DNA from: a virus
Reading direction: 5' to 3' (one strand)
Virus record (IMG/VR): IMGVR_UViG_3300021139_001382
Location: 1-64,000 of that record
DNA: 64,000 nt
A model generated the notes under the pieces. That model saw nothing but the letters and a program-made list of their open reading frames with translations. It was not told the DNA's origin and searched no databases. The first letter of the stretch is position 1. Each line of letters opens with the position of its first letter. Below are positions 51,387 to 60,261 of the stretch, piece by piece. A program made the position numbers and the translations under genes.

Positions 51387-52075
51387 AATTATTTGTTGCA
51401 GGGTGTTCAATAAGCGATTATACTAAAGTTAGTAAAGTGTATGGAGAATTTCTGGCAGAGAAGTTGGGATGTGAATATGTCCACGAAGGCGCAGGATGTG
51501 GCAGTAATTGGCGTATCTGGCGTGTGATTACTCAACATATTATGACGGGAAATTTAACTCCCGACGATATATTAGTGGTGCAGTATACCGGACGGGAACG
51601 CGATGAGTTTTGGTCAAGATTTGACCCGCCTGTGTGGGAAATGGCTCCCAATACATTAGATCATCTGTGTGTCACTGATGTCCCTCAATATGGCGGGTCT
51701 GTAATAAGATATAAGGCAGGCGCCGGCATCTGGCAGGATGGTCAGCAGATAAAAGATTTCTTTGATACATATGAAAAAAATCATCTGTGTGTCGAATTTG
51801 AACGAGAGAGATTTTTAGCGCACAATTTTATGTTTCAAAATATGTTATTGATGAAAAACATCCGAACAATTTTTGTAAGATCCCGGCGTGCTGCGACATT
51901 GCCGATGAGTGAATTGTTTCCGGAATTTAGAAAAATATCATTTATTGAGCCGGCCGGCGATCTTACTATGTATGATCTTTCGTCTACTGATTCAGGACAT
52001 ATGAATCAACTAGGGCATGAAGTTTTTGCAGGATGGTTGTATGACCATATAAATACGTTTAACTTGAAAGGATAG
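51383..52075 (+). CDS. SGNH hydrolase-like protein, copy 5 (GCS variant)
   Basis: 230 residues. Block I is KLFVAGCSISDY; GAGCGSNWRIWRVITQ provides Gly/Asn; block V is STDSGHMNQLGHEVFAGWLY with Asp and His. DDILVVQYTGRERDEFWSRF matches the middle of copies 3 and 4, so the three arose by tandem duplication and later divergence. It is followed, after 2 nt, by the dehydrogenase-glycosyltransferase fusion. Confidence 0.65.
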   Translation: MKLFVAGCSISDYTKVSKVYGEFLAEKLGCEYVHEGAGCGSNWRIWRVITQHIMTGNLTPDDILVVQYTGRERDEFWSRFDPPVWEMAPNTLDHLCVTDVPQYGGSVIRYKAGAGIWQDGQQIKDFFDTYEKNHLCVEFERERFLAHNFMFQNMLLMKNIRTIFVRSRRAATLPMSELFPEFRKISFIEPAGDLTMYDLSSTDSGHMNQLGHEVFAGWLYDHINTFNLKG

Positions 52076-52077
52076 AG

Positions 52078-54405
52078 ATGACAACTGTAGCAATGATCGG
52101 GGTAGGAAAATTAGGACAAGATTGTGCTGAGGTAATGGCACTTCATTATGATGTTGTGGGATATGATGTGGTACCTCGCACGCCTACATTCCCTATGAAG
52201 TCGACAATTCAAGAAGCAGTGCAGGGCCGCGATCTAATTTTTATCGCCGCACCGACCGGACATGATCCAATCTACGGAGGCGAGACTCCTACAAGTCATC
52301 TGCCTAACAAGGACTTTGATTACACAATCGTCACTGACATTCTCACCGAAGTCAACAAGTATGTAACCAAGGATCAACTTGTTGTGCTGATTAGCACCGT
52401 TTTACCGGGCACTGTCCGTAACATTCTTGAACCGTGTATCACTAACGCAAGATTCATCTATAACCCGTATCTTATTGCTATGGGCACCACTAAGTGGGAT
52501 ATGATCAATCCTGAAATGGTTATCATTGGCACTGACAACGGTGACGAGACACAAGATGCAAAGATTCTCACTGACTTTTACCGGACATTCATGGAGAATA
52601 ATCCGCGCTATGAAGTTGGCACCTGGGACGAAGCAGAAGCTATCAAGATTTTCTACAACACCTTCATCAGCACCAAAGTTGTTCTGGCTAATATGATTCA
52701 AGACGTTGCAGAAACTAATGGTAATATTAACGTTGATGTTGTTACTAATGCTCTGAAACGTTCTACTCAACGTATCACTGGCCCGTCGTATATGACAGCA
52801 GGTATGAGTGACGGCGGCGCATGTCATCCGCGTGATAATATTGCTCTGCGTTTTCTTGCAGATAGGCTGGGTCTCGGGTATGATCTGTTTGATGCTATTA
52901 TGAAGGCGCGAGAAGTGCAAGCAGAACGTATGGCTAAACGCTGTGTGGCAAATGGAAATAACGTCACGATCATCGGTAAAGCATACAAGCCGGGCGTGCC
53001 ATACTTAAATGGCAGCGGCAGTTTGTTATTAGGCCACTACATTGAGAAGCACGGTGGTCAGGTTAACTACTATGATATTCACACCGGCGATACTGATCTG
53101 AAAGCAGAATGGACACAAGTTTATATCATCGGTTATTGGGAAGACTACGTGTATGAGGCTCTCAAGTATGTCCCGGGATTCGCAACTGTCATTGATCCAT
53201 GGCGACGTGGTATCACTAAAGAACAATGCCAGGCGCCTGTCATTAATTATGGTGATACCCGAAAAAAAAAAGTAATTGACCTACACGAATGGTCCGGGCA
53301 ATTCTTCAACGATGAGTGGCCCGAACTATCTTCTTGTTCTGATCGCATATGTCTGATAGAAGAAATCGATTACATGTTCAATACTGTCGAAGACCTTTTG
53401 TCTGTAATAACGCCGGCAATTGAGTCTGATAAGATAGTTGTATTCAATCGACCTGGAGAGTGCATGGGATTTCATGCACTTAATAAAGTCCAGCTTCTTT
53501 TAGAGAAGATTCCCGATCTGCCGCCCAATAAAATATTTTATGTAACGGGATCCGTGACGGGGATAGAAGATTATGACGCATATATTAGTGGCACCGACAA
53601 GTACAGAATGACCATACTCACTCTGGGTAGAGGTCAAATGCTTCATTTCAGAGATAGTTTCCATTTTCCAGATGCACAGAACATCCTTGATAAAGAGTAT
53701 GAAGTCAGAATAAAAGAGAAGAAATTTTTGTGCTTTAACAAAATTCATAAGGGTCACCGAGCATATATTCTTGCAAGAATGTTAGAGAACGGGTTGTTTG
53801 ACCAATCTTACTTCTCATTCGAGGGCGCGTCACCCAATTGGATTAATCAAATTCAATTAGGTTATGACTGGGCACCCGTTATCAAAGACCAACTCACTAA
53901 GCACATAAGCAAGTTCCCCATTAGGTTAAATATAACTACCGAACGTAGTAATCCGGTGCAGTTTCACATAGATGATATTGGATATCATGCTAATAGTTAT
54001 TTTAGTGTAATTACTGAAACAGTTTTTTATAAAGATAGAAATTTACCTAGGTCGTCTTTTTACGACAACGTGGGTGGGATATTTTTCACAGAAAAAACTG
54101 GACGACCATTGTTGCTAAAACATCCTTTTATCCTGGCTGGCTACGTCAATTCACTATCTGCACTCAGGGACATGGGATTCAAAACTTTTCATCCGTTTAT
54201 TGATGAAACATATGATACTGAGGAAGATGATAAAAGATTGGACATGGTTGTTGCGGAGACCGAGCGCCTTTGTAAATTCACCGATGATGAATGGTTACAT
54301 TGGCAAGCATCAATCAAGGAAATAGTTGAACACAACTATAACACCTTGATTCAAATGAAAAGTTACCATGGCATGGATAGTATCCAACACAAAATAAGTG
54401 GGTAA
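52078..54405 (+). CDS. UDP-sugar 6-dehydrogenase fused to fucosyltransferase-like domain
   Basis: 775 residues in two parts. Residues 1-395 are a UDP-glucose/GDP-mannose-type dehydrogenase: NAD-binding TVAMIGVGKLGQDCAEVM, STVLPGTVRN, then the catalytic Cys249 in GGACHPRDNIALRFLADRLG, and a C-terminal NIIGKAYKPGVPYLNGSGSL-like domain. These oxidise a nucleotide sugar to its uronic acid. Residues 399-775 are the GT-B-type domain of this island: SYFSVITETVFYKD, FTEKTGRPLLLKHPFILAGY, LRDMGFKTFHPFIDETYDT. The join is an A10 run (53262-53271) encoding three Lys; both other frames stop within three codons after it. It may be a true fusion, a slippage switch, or a one-base sequence error joining two genes. 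Confidence 0.75.
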   Translation: MTTVAMIGVGKLGQDCAEVMALHYDVVGYDVVPRTPTFPMKSTIQEAVQGRDLIFIAAPTGHDPIYGGETPTSHLPNKDFDYTIVTDILTEVNKYVTKDQLVVLISTVLPGTVRNILEPCITNARFIYNPYLIAMGTTKWDMINPEMVIIGTDNGDETQDAKILTDFYRTFMENNPRYEVGTWDEAEAIKIFYNTFISTKVVLANMIQDVAETNGNINVDVVTNALKRSTQRITGPSYMTAGMSDGGACHPRDNIALRFLADRLGLGYDLFDAIMKAREVQAERMAKRCVANGNNVTIIGKAYKPGVPYLNGSGSLLLGHYIEKHGGQVNYYDIHTGDTDLKAEWTQVYIIGYWEDYVYEALKYVPGFATVIDPWRRGITKEQCQAPVINYGDTRKKKVIDLHEWSGQFFNDEWPELSSCSDRICLIEEIDYMFNTVEDLLSVITPAIESDKIVVFNRPGECMGFHALNKVQLLLEKIPDLPPNKIFYVTGSVTGIEDYDAYISGTDKYRMTILTLGRGQMLHFRDSFHFPDAQNILDKEYEVRIKEKKFLCFNKIHKGHRAYILARMLENGLFDQSYFSFEGASPNWINQIQLGYDWAPVIKDQLTKHISKFPIRLNITTERSNPVQFHIDDIGYHANSYFSVITETVFYKDRNLPRSSFYDNVGGIFFTEKTGRPLLLKHPFILAGYVNSLSALRDMGFKTFHPFIDETYDTEEDDKRLDMVVAETERLCKFTDDEWLHWQASIKEIVEHNYNTLIQMKSYHGMDSIQHKISG
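53262..53271 (+). promoter_or_regulatory. A10 slippage-prone tract at the domain junction
   Basis: Ten A residues exactly between the dehydrogenase and glycosyltransferase domains. One base fewer puts TAA directly after the Lys codons; reading one base back gives AGT AAT TGA. Slippage of either sign would release the dehydrogenase alone. Confidence 0.5.
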
Positions 54406-54416
54406 GAAAACTCTCT

Positions 54417-54424
54417 CATAAATA
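54417..54424 (+). promoter_or_regulatory. Possible late promoter element CATAAATA
   Basis: One mismatch to TATAAATA, in the 63-bp gap before the B12-type radical SAM gene (52 nt before the ATG). The spacing is longer than at the other sites, so a longer leader would result. Confidence 0.35.
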
Positions 54425-54468
54425 TATGATAAGCATGTGTTTTGCACTGCTGATTTTGGAAAGAGTAA

Positions 54469-56703
54469 ATGGATTTTAACCTTAAAAGTTTGACGCATGA
54501 TCTGGTTGCAAAGCAGCGGCCAACAGAAGATGTTGAAGACGCCCGTCATCGTAGCATGATGGAGGCAATTGCCCCGTATGCCAAGAAAACTCAACAGAAG
54601 AATCTGACACCGGTGTATGTTGATTACAAAACACGCAACACTAAGTTAGTTCTGGTGCTGTGCCCAGAATGGGCACCGATGTTCCCTCCCTTTAATCTGG
54701 CCCGTTTGTCCGGTGTTGCTAAGACAGCCGGGTATGAAACCTCTATAATGGATCTGAACGTCAGAGCATACAACCTATATAGAAATGATTGGCAACCTAA
54801 TAATAAGATACCATTTAGATTGTGGGATCCTAGCGCATCATGGCATTGGCTTGGTGACACATATCTTAATGACATTCACCCGGTGCTTGAACCGCTGCTG
54901 ATGCAAGCATGTGATGAACTTGAAGCACTGAAACCTGACGCGATCGGATTCAGTGTATATTACATCAGTGAAGAACCCACTAAGTGGATGTGTCAAGAAC
55001 TGAAGCGCCGCATGCCTAACGTGAAGATCATGGTCGGTGGCAGCAACGTGCAAAAGAGTTGGTTCAACATTCAGCCTTATTATGATTATGTTGTTAACGG
55101 TGAGGGCGAAGAAATCATCCTTAAGGTTCTTGATGAAATTGAAGCAGGTGTAACTCATCCAGCGCCGCAGTATCTTGTGCAGCCGGAAGATCAGCGTATC
55201 AATATCAACGGTCTGCCGATGCCAGACTATGAATCAATCGACTTCAGTGTATACGAGATTCCTAATGGTGTCAACACTGAAATCTCCAGGGGATGCACTG
55301 CAAAATGCACTTTCTGTGAGGAGACACACTTCTGGAAGTATCGCCAACGCCAAGCAGTTGATCTTATCACTGAATTAGAGTGGCTATACTATAACAAGGG
55401 TACTGACATTCTCTGGTTCATCGATTCGTTAGTTAACGGTAACCTCAATGAGTTACGAGCGTTCTGTAAGGGCATAGTTGCTAAGGATCTGAAGATAAAC
55501 TGGACAGGATATGCCCGATGCGACGGCAGGATGGATCTTGAATACTTTAAAGATTTAAAAGCAAGTGGCTGTATCATGTTGAATTATGGTATTGAATCGG
55601 GGAGTCAAAAGGTTCTTGATGATATGGCCAAAGGTGTTACTATCGCGGAGATGGAAGCTAATCTTCGGCATGGTAAAGAAGTCGGGGTATTCGCTGCTAC
55701 GAACTGGATCGTGGGATTCCCCACAGAAGATTTTCAAGATTTTGCGGATTCAATATCATTCCTGTGGCGCATGCGTAACATGAACATTAACAATGTGGGT
55801 GCTGGTGTGGGTTACGGTCTCGGACCGGAAACGATCATCGGGCAAAATCCGCATAAGTTTAATATCAGTTGGCACAAGTATCAGAATCATTGGATCACAA
55901 ATGACTTCTCCAAGGGTGGCACTCACATCATGTCCCGAGTTAAGTTCTTCCACATGTTCATTGATTTCATGAAAGGATGCACTGATGTCCCGGTGCAGTA
56001 TCCTGTCAGGGCCGCACTTGCAAGAGACCATTATGAAATAACATTAAATAATCCAAACGCTTTTAAAGAAATTGAATACGAAAAATTCGACTATAATATT
56101 ATTAAAGTCCGAATTAATCCGTTCGCTGATACTCTTGTCAACGAGATTTGGCCGTTTCTTCGGATGCTGTGGAGATGCCGCGGTGGATTCACTGCTGAAA
56201 TAGTGTTCTGTCCAGAGCTTGATTTGAAAGAATTCGGGGCACAATTCGGCCCGGGTATGTTTGATGCTAATTATAAGTTTGTTATCAGCGACGACGGTAA
56301 ATGGTCAGCAGATTTTCACTACAAGTTTGAACAAGTAGATAACCCATATGATGATAGACAACCTGGACCTGAAGGACGTAAGGGCGCGTTCTATGCACAA
56401 GATTATTCAAGAATGAAAAGTAATACTGCTGCCCGTGCTAGAAATCTTGCTAAACCCACTTGGGGAGTCGATGGAAGAGACGGACAAGATTTCTCTAATC
56501 TACTTGAAGAGGAGATAATGCTTAATAGAACAGTTGACTTTTCCTTTACTCATCATTACGAAGGCACCGGTGACTGGGGAAATCATACTGATTTTGAAGT
56601 AGCAGTGCCTAGTGTATCAACACCGGCTGTCGAGGTATGGACCCCATTGCAACGTGCAATAAAACCTATTCCACTGGCAAGCATTAAGAAGATCGTTCGA
56701 TGA
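54469..56703 (+). CDS. B12-binding-type radical SAM protein
   Basis: 744 residues. Residues about 55-230 form a cobalamin-binding-like Rossmann domain (KLVLVLCPEWAPMFPPFNLA, KPDAIGFSVYYISEE, KIMVGGSNVQKSWF, YVVNGEGEEIILKVL), although the classical DxHxxG is not apparent. The radical SAM site is C276, C280, C283 (SRGCTAKCTFCEE), followed by ILWFIDSLVNGNLNEL and MLNYGIESGSQKVLDDMAKG, standard for the B12-radical SAM superfamily. The C-terminal ~200 residues are unusual and contain a Gly-rich segment. Members methylate unactivated carbons or rearrange skeletons; substrate unknown. The start has an AAAGAG ribosome site and it overlaps the next gene by 4 nt. Confidence 0.85.
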   Translation: MDFNLKSLTHDLVAKQRPTEDVEDARHRSMMEAIAPYAKKTQQKNLTPVYVDYKTRNTKLVLVLCPEWAPMFPPFNLARLSGVAKTAGYETSIMDLNVRAYNLYRNDWQPNNKIPFRLWDPSASWHWLGDTYLNDIHPVLEPLLMQACDELEALKPDAIGFSVYYISEEPTKWMCQELKRRMPNVKIMVGGSNVQKSWFNIQPYYDYVVNGEGEEIILKVLDEIEAGVTHPAPQYLVQPEDQRININGLPMPDYESIDFSVYEIPNGVNTEISRGCTAKCTFCEETHFWKYRQRQAVDLITELEWLYYNKGTDILWFIDSLVNGNLNELRAFCKGIVAKDLKINWTGYARCDGRMDLEYFKDLKASGCIMLNYGIESGSQKVLDDMAKGVTIAEMEANLRHGKEVGVFAATNWIVGFPTEDFQDFADSISFLWRMRNMNINNVGAGVGYGLGPETIIGQNPHKFNISWHKYQNHWITNDFSKGGTHIMSRVKFFHMFIDFMKGCTDVPVQYPVRAALARDHYEITLNNPNAFKEIEYEKFDYNIIKVRINPFADTLVNEIWPFLRMLWRCRGGFTAEIVFCPELDLKEFGAQFGPGMFDANYKFVISDDGKWSADFHYKFEQVDNPYDDRQPGPEGRKGAFYAQDYSRMKSNTAARARNLAKPTWGVDGRDGQDFSNLLEEEIMLNRTVDFSFTHHYEGTGDWGNHTDFEVAVPSVSTPAVEVWTPLQRAIKPIPLASIKKIVR

Positions 56704-57290
56704 ATACGGTGAATCAGTTCGAGCAGACGATTGCTGAATACTTTGGATCACCGTATGCTGTGGCAGTAGACTGCTGCACTCACGCTATGGAGCTGTGTCT
56801 TCGGCTTACTAAACCGAAGATCGTAACCTGCCCGGCGCACACTTATCTATCTGTTCCCATGACTCTTGAGATGCTAGAAATAGACTGGTCATTTGTTGAC
56901 CAGGTCTGGAGCAACTATTATTTTCTTGGGCATACGAACATTGTTGATGCTGCGGTTCTATGGCAGCAAAATAGTTATATCGACAGCACATTTATGTGCC
57001 TGAGTTTTCAGTTTAAGAAGCACCTGAATCTAGGTCGAGGCGGCATGATTCTGCTTGATGATGACGAAGCGTATAAAACTTTGCGAAAGATGCGCTACGA
57101 TGGCAGAGTAGATGGTATCCCGTGGGCAGAGCAAAATGTCGAAACTATAGGTTATCATTATTACATGACACCCGAGACGGCTCAACTAGGTCTTGATAAG
57201 TTTAAAATGGCAAGAGCCACTCACCCGAAGATATGGAATCAGGACAACTATCCTGATCTAAGAAAAATGAAAGTATTTGATGCTAAGTAA
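56700..57290 (+). CDS. Minimal DegT/DnrJ/EryC1/StrS-type aminotransferase
   Basis: 196 residues against about 370-400 for typical members. FEQTIAEYFGSPYAVAVDCC matches the family start, VDAAVLWQQN the PLP-ring Asp region, and SFQFKKHLNLGRGGMILLDD the PLP-binding Lys region; GYHYYMTPETAQLGLDKF matches the usual GYNYRMTE-like motif. The substrate loop between residues 60 and 85 is shortened and the entire C-terminal small domain is missing. Family enzymes add an amino group to keto sugars or cyclitols. Either a compact form, one half of a heteromer, or a decayed copy. It overlaps the amidinotransferase by 11 nt. Confidence 0.75.
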   Translation: MNTVNQFEQTIAEYFGSPYAVAVDCCTHAMELCLRLTKPKIVTCPAHTYLSVPMTLEMLEIDWSFVDQVWSNYYFLGHTNIVDAAVLWQQNSYIDSTFMCLSFQFKKHLNLGRGGMILLDDDEAYKTLRKMRYDGRVDGIPWAEQNVETIGYHYYMTPETAQLGLDKFKMARATHPKIWNQDNYPDLRKMKVFDAK

Positions 57291-58257
57291 AAATGAATGG
57301 GACCCGTTACAAGTGGTCATCGTCGGCGATGCAACCGGAGCACAGATTCCGAAATTAGATATTAGTCTGCGTCTGATCAATTATGCAGATGTGCAGAATG
57401 AAGATGATATTCCGCAAGGCCCTTACCCTCAACAAGTGGTTGACGAAGCTAACGAAGACTTGGAACTATTCTGTGATGTTTTGAGAGATGAGAGTGTGAC
57501 TGTTCTCCGACCGGACGCATCTTGGGAACCTCGCTACTACCACTACTGTCCTAGAGACGGAGTCCTTGTCCATGATGATCTTATTCTGTCCACCCCTCAG
57601 CCGTTAAGGGCCCGGCGCACTGAATATCACGCTCTGGAATCTATCTTAAATCAGTATGGTAAAATGACAGTGGCTCGATGCTCTCAAGTTGACGCTCTTT
57701 ACAACACAGCCTGCTTGGGTGATCCTGATGTTCTGGCCCTCAATGAGACTGAACCGTGTTTCGATGCTGCGAACATTCTACGAGACAACGACAATCTTTA
57801 CTATCTGGTCAGCAACAGCGGTAACAGAGTCGGTGCAGAATACCTTCAAGAGTTATGTCCTACTAAGAAAGTTTGGCCTATTGAGGATGTGTATGCGTAT
57901 ATGCACCTTGATTCTACTATCAGCCTGTTGCGTGAAGGACTGATGTTGCTGAACCCAAGTCGTATTAAGAGTCTTGACCAGCTACCAAAACCACTGCAAT
58001 CATGGAACTACATCTGGTGCCCGGACCCCGGTGAAGTGTATCACTACCCGGGTTATTGCAACAGCAGTAAATGGATCAATGTTAATCTGCTTATGATTAA
58101 CCCTAATCTGGCTGCAATCGAAAGCAACCAACATGCACTTCGGGCTGAACTAGAAAAACACAATATAGATTGTGCGATGATTCAGGCCCGGCATCAACGA
58201 ACTCTTGGCGGAGGATTCCATTGTGTTACACTAGATTTGAAGCGCCAGCATGACTGA
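57280..58257 (+). CDS. Amidinotransferase (AGAT/StrB1 family)
   Basis: 325 residues from the ATG at 57280, ten residues before the upstream stop ends. The catalytic triad is visible: Asp162 in EPCFDAANILRDNDN, His209 in YMHLDSTIS, and Cys315 in LGGGFHCVTLDLKR, matching the GGGFHC-T-D motif of arginine:glycine and inosamine-phosphate amidinotransferases. The N-terminal NEWDPLQVVIVGDATGA and YCPRDGVLVHDDLI are also family features. It would move the amidino group of arginine onto an amine, giving a guanidino product. Overlap with the aminotransferase gene suggests the amine is made by that enzyme. The acceptor is unknown; a free amino acid cannot be excluded. Confidence 0.85.
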   Translation: MLSKNEWDPLQVVIVGDATGAQIPKLDISLRLINYADVQNEDDIPQGPYPQQVVDEANEDLELFCDVLRDESVTVLRPDASWEPRYYHYCPRDGVLVHDDLILSTPQPLRARRTEYHALESILNQYGKMTVARCSQVDALYNTACLGDPDVLALNETEPCFDAANILRDNDNLYYLVSNSGNRVGAEYLQELCPTKKVWPIEDVYAYMHLDSTISLLREGLMLLNPSRIKSLDQLPKPLQSWNYIWCPDPGEVYHYPGYCNSSKWINVNLLMINPNLAAIESNQHALRAELEKHNIDCAMIQARHQRTLGGGFHCVTLDLKRQHD

Positions 58258-59488
58258 CATAGAAATCAGCGCACCGCCATCGCAGACTGAATCTAGCTCA
58301 ATTCATTGGTATAACATACCAGGATATCCTTCGAAGCCGGCCTCACTAACTAATGAGTTTTTACTGGCACTGAAACGACTAACAGGACTAGGAAAGGGGG
58401 ATCCGTTGTTTATTCATATGGCAAACGGGCCGATGACGGATCTAGATCCAATCGAACACACCGCGGTCGAAGTTGAATTATTGAATAATGTAGGGCTACA
58501 TATATATTTTTACGAGCCTATATGTTCTTATATCGAAGTCACCACTTTTCCTAGAAACGGGTTCTATTCTGAGATGCATTCTGACATAGACAACGCATTG
58601 CTGAGAACCACAGAACTTGAATCTGTGCGAAAATATTGCATAAGGAACAGATTGTCAAATGTTATAGTCCATACATGTGATTATGACATTGATAAGTATT
58701 ACCCATATTATTCCTCATTGATGACACTGCTATACGATGATTTGTTTCTAAAGAGCCAGGTTGTTTATGAAGTTAGTGATACTACACCCAAATCATTCTC
58801 TAAGAAATTTATATGTTCTAACTGGCGTTACACTAAACCTAGAAATATTATTGCTGCCTATTTATCAACACTGCCAGCCCATCTTAGTTGGTGTTATAAT
58901 ATCTCACCTGAGGCTCTTCAGGAGAATTTGTGGTTCATGTTGTCTGATTGGGACGATTCTATTTTAGAGAAAGTTAAATTCCTCTCCTCGATATCACCTG
59001 TTAATTTAGATATGGAACGCACTGCCGCCCGAGTTATAGTGAATGATGAATCGTATCTTTATCCGGAGGACGATTATTTCTCGCCATTCAATCTTCAGAC
59101 GGATTCAATGAGTCCCTATTATCGTGATAGCTTCGTAAGTATAGTGACGGAGTCTAGATTCGCACAACCCACTGCTAATTATAGTGAGAAGTTATCGCAA
59201 GCAATCGTCCACCGACGGCCGTTTATAATAGTCGCCCCGCCCAACACGATCAAATGTATTAGAGAGGCGGGTTATCAGACTTTCAATACTTTTTGGGATG
59301 AATCATACGACGAATGTGTTAATCATGAGGATAGGCTACGAAAGCTTTTCGAATTGATTGATCACATTAATAGTTATTCGATGGAAGAACTTATGAATAA
59401 GTATAAAGATATGCATGACATATTAGAGCACAACTTTAACTTGTTGGTTTCTAAATCACCGGGGCAAAGGCTCCTTTCAAGGAAATAA
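58250..59488 (+). CDS. Fucosyltransferase/exostosin-like (GT-B-type) protein, copy 4
   Basis: 412 residues, a more divergent member of the island's GT family: DSFVSIVTESRFAQP, then SEKLSQAIVHRRPFIIVAPP and IREAGYQTFNTFWDESYDEC, followed by the HDILEHNFNLL helix seen at the same place in other copies. The N-terminal part (DPLFIHMANGPMTDLDPIEH) is unrelated to the other copies. It overlaps the amidinotransferase by 8 nt and is followed after one base by an SGNH gene, repeating the GT-then-SGNH order seen twice upstream. Confidence 0.55.
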   Translation: MTDIEISAPPSQTESSSIHWYNIPGYPSKPASLTNEFLLALKRLTGLGKGDPLFIHMANGPMTDLDPIEHTAVEVELLNNVGLHIYFYEPICSYIEVTTFPRNGFYSEMHSDIDNALLRTTELESVRKYCIRNRLSNVIVHTCDYDIDKYYPYYSSLMTLLYDDLFLKSQVVYEVSDTTPKSFSKKFICSNWRYTKPRNIIAAYLSTLPAHLSWCYNISPEALQENLWFMLSDWDDSILEKVKFLSSISPVNLDMERTAARVIVNDESYLYPEDDYFSPFNLQTDSMSPYYRDSFVSIVTESRFAQPTANYSEKLSQAIVHRRPFIIVAPPNTIKCIREAGYQTFNTFWDESYDECVNHEDRLRKLFELIDHINSYSMEELMNKYKDMHDILEHNFNLLVSKSPGQRLLSRK

Positions 59489-59489
59489 T

Positions 59490-60244
59490 ATGGAAAAAAT
59501 AATGTTGATAGCCGGATGCAGTCACGCCGCCGGATCTGAGATAGATGGCACCGGCGATAGTAAGTATAACCGACAGCATAGTTTTGGCAACTTACTTGCA
59601 GAAAAATTGGGGTATCGGCCTATTAATATCGCGGTAACAGCAGCGACCAATATGGGTATTGCCCGCAGTGTATTACAGTGGTTCAGTGAACAATATGATC
59701 CGGCAGTGCAAGAAGTGTTCGTGTTAATTGCCTGGGCAGAGTGTTCTAGGATGGAAATGCCTGTCAAAAATTTACGAATTATCAGCCCGGAGTTCCTAGT
59801 ATCGATTGGTATCCTAGTCAGATTAATAACTACCTGGTTGTAAACACCGCATCGTCTAGTGATATAGCTTGGCAAGATGAAATATTAAATCGAATAAAAC
59901 GATTTATCCCCGAAAATATAGAGTATCTTGAAATAATGAGTGCAACGTATGCGCTACAGCTTCAATATTTTTTAAAGATGCACCACATCAATTATTGTAT
60001 GTGTAACACCGGATACATGTTCACTAAAGAAGCCACACATATGAAATTTTATCTTAGTCAATTAGATTCTTCACGATACATGTCCATGGACACCGATCTG
60101 AATGGTTCATTCTACTGGAAATATCGTGAAGCCGGACACATCAATCCATTGGCAAAATATTTTCATCACGGTGAAGAACCGCATGCTCTGTATGCAGAAG
60201 AACTATACAGATTTATAACTGACAACGACCTGACTAATAAATAA
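59490..60244 (+). pseudogene. SGNH hydrolase-like protein, copy 6, with a frameshift
   Basis: Two frames make one protein. The first (59490-59843 as it stands) starts MEKIMLIAGCSHAAGSE, a GCS block I, followed by ITAATNMGIARSVL-type Gly/Asn region. At about 59766-59770 (A5 run) the homology moves to the -1 frame, which is open from there as KKFTNYQPGVPSIDWYPSQI and runs to 60244. A single extra A would restore a 251-residue protein, the size of its paralogues, with a late AGHINPLAKYFHHGEEPHAL in the His region. Either a genuine lesion, a sequencing indel, or recoding; the site is not a standard slippery heptamer. Confidence 0.7.
60236..60243 (+). promoter_or_regulatory. Possible late promoter element AATAAATA
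   Basis: 26 nt before the ATG at 60262, with TAAGGAAA as ribosome site. One mismatch to TATAAATA; it overlaps the stop of the frameshifted SGNH gene. The downstream bases (ATACTATT) also resemble T4 late promoters. Confidence 0.45.
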
Positions 60245-60261
60245 TACTATTAAGGAAATCT

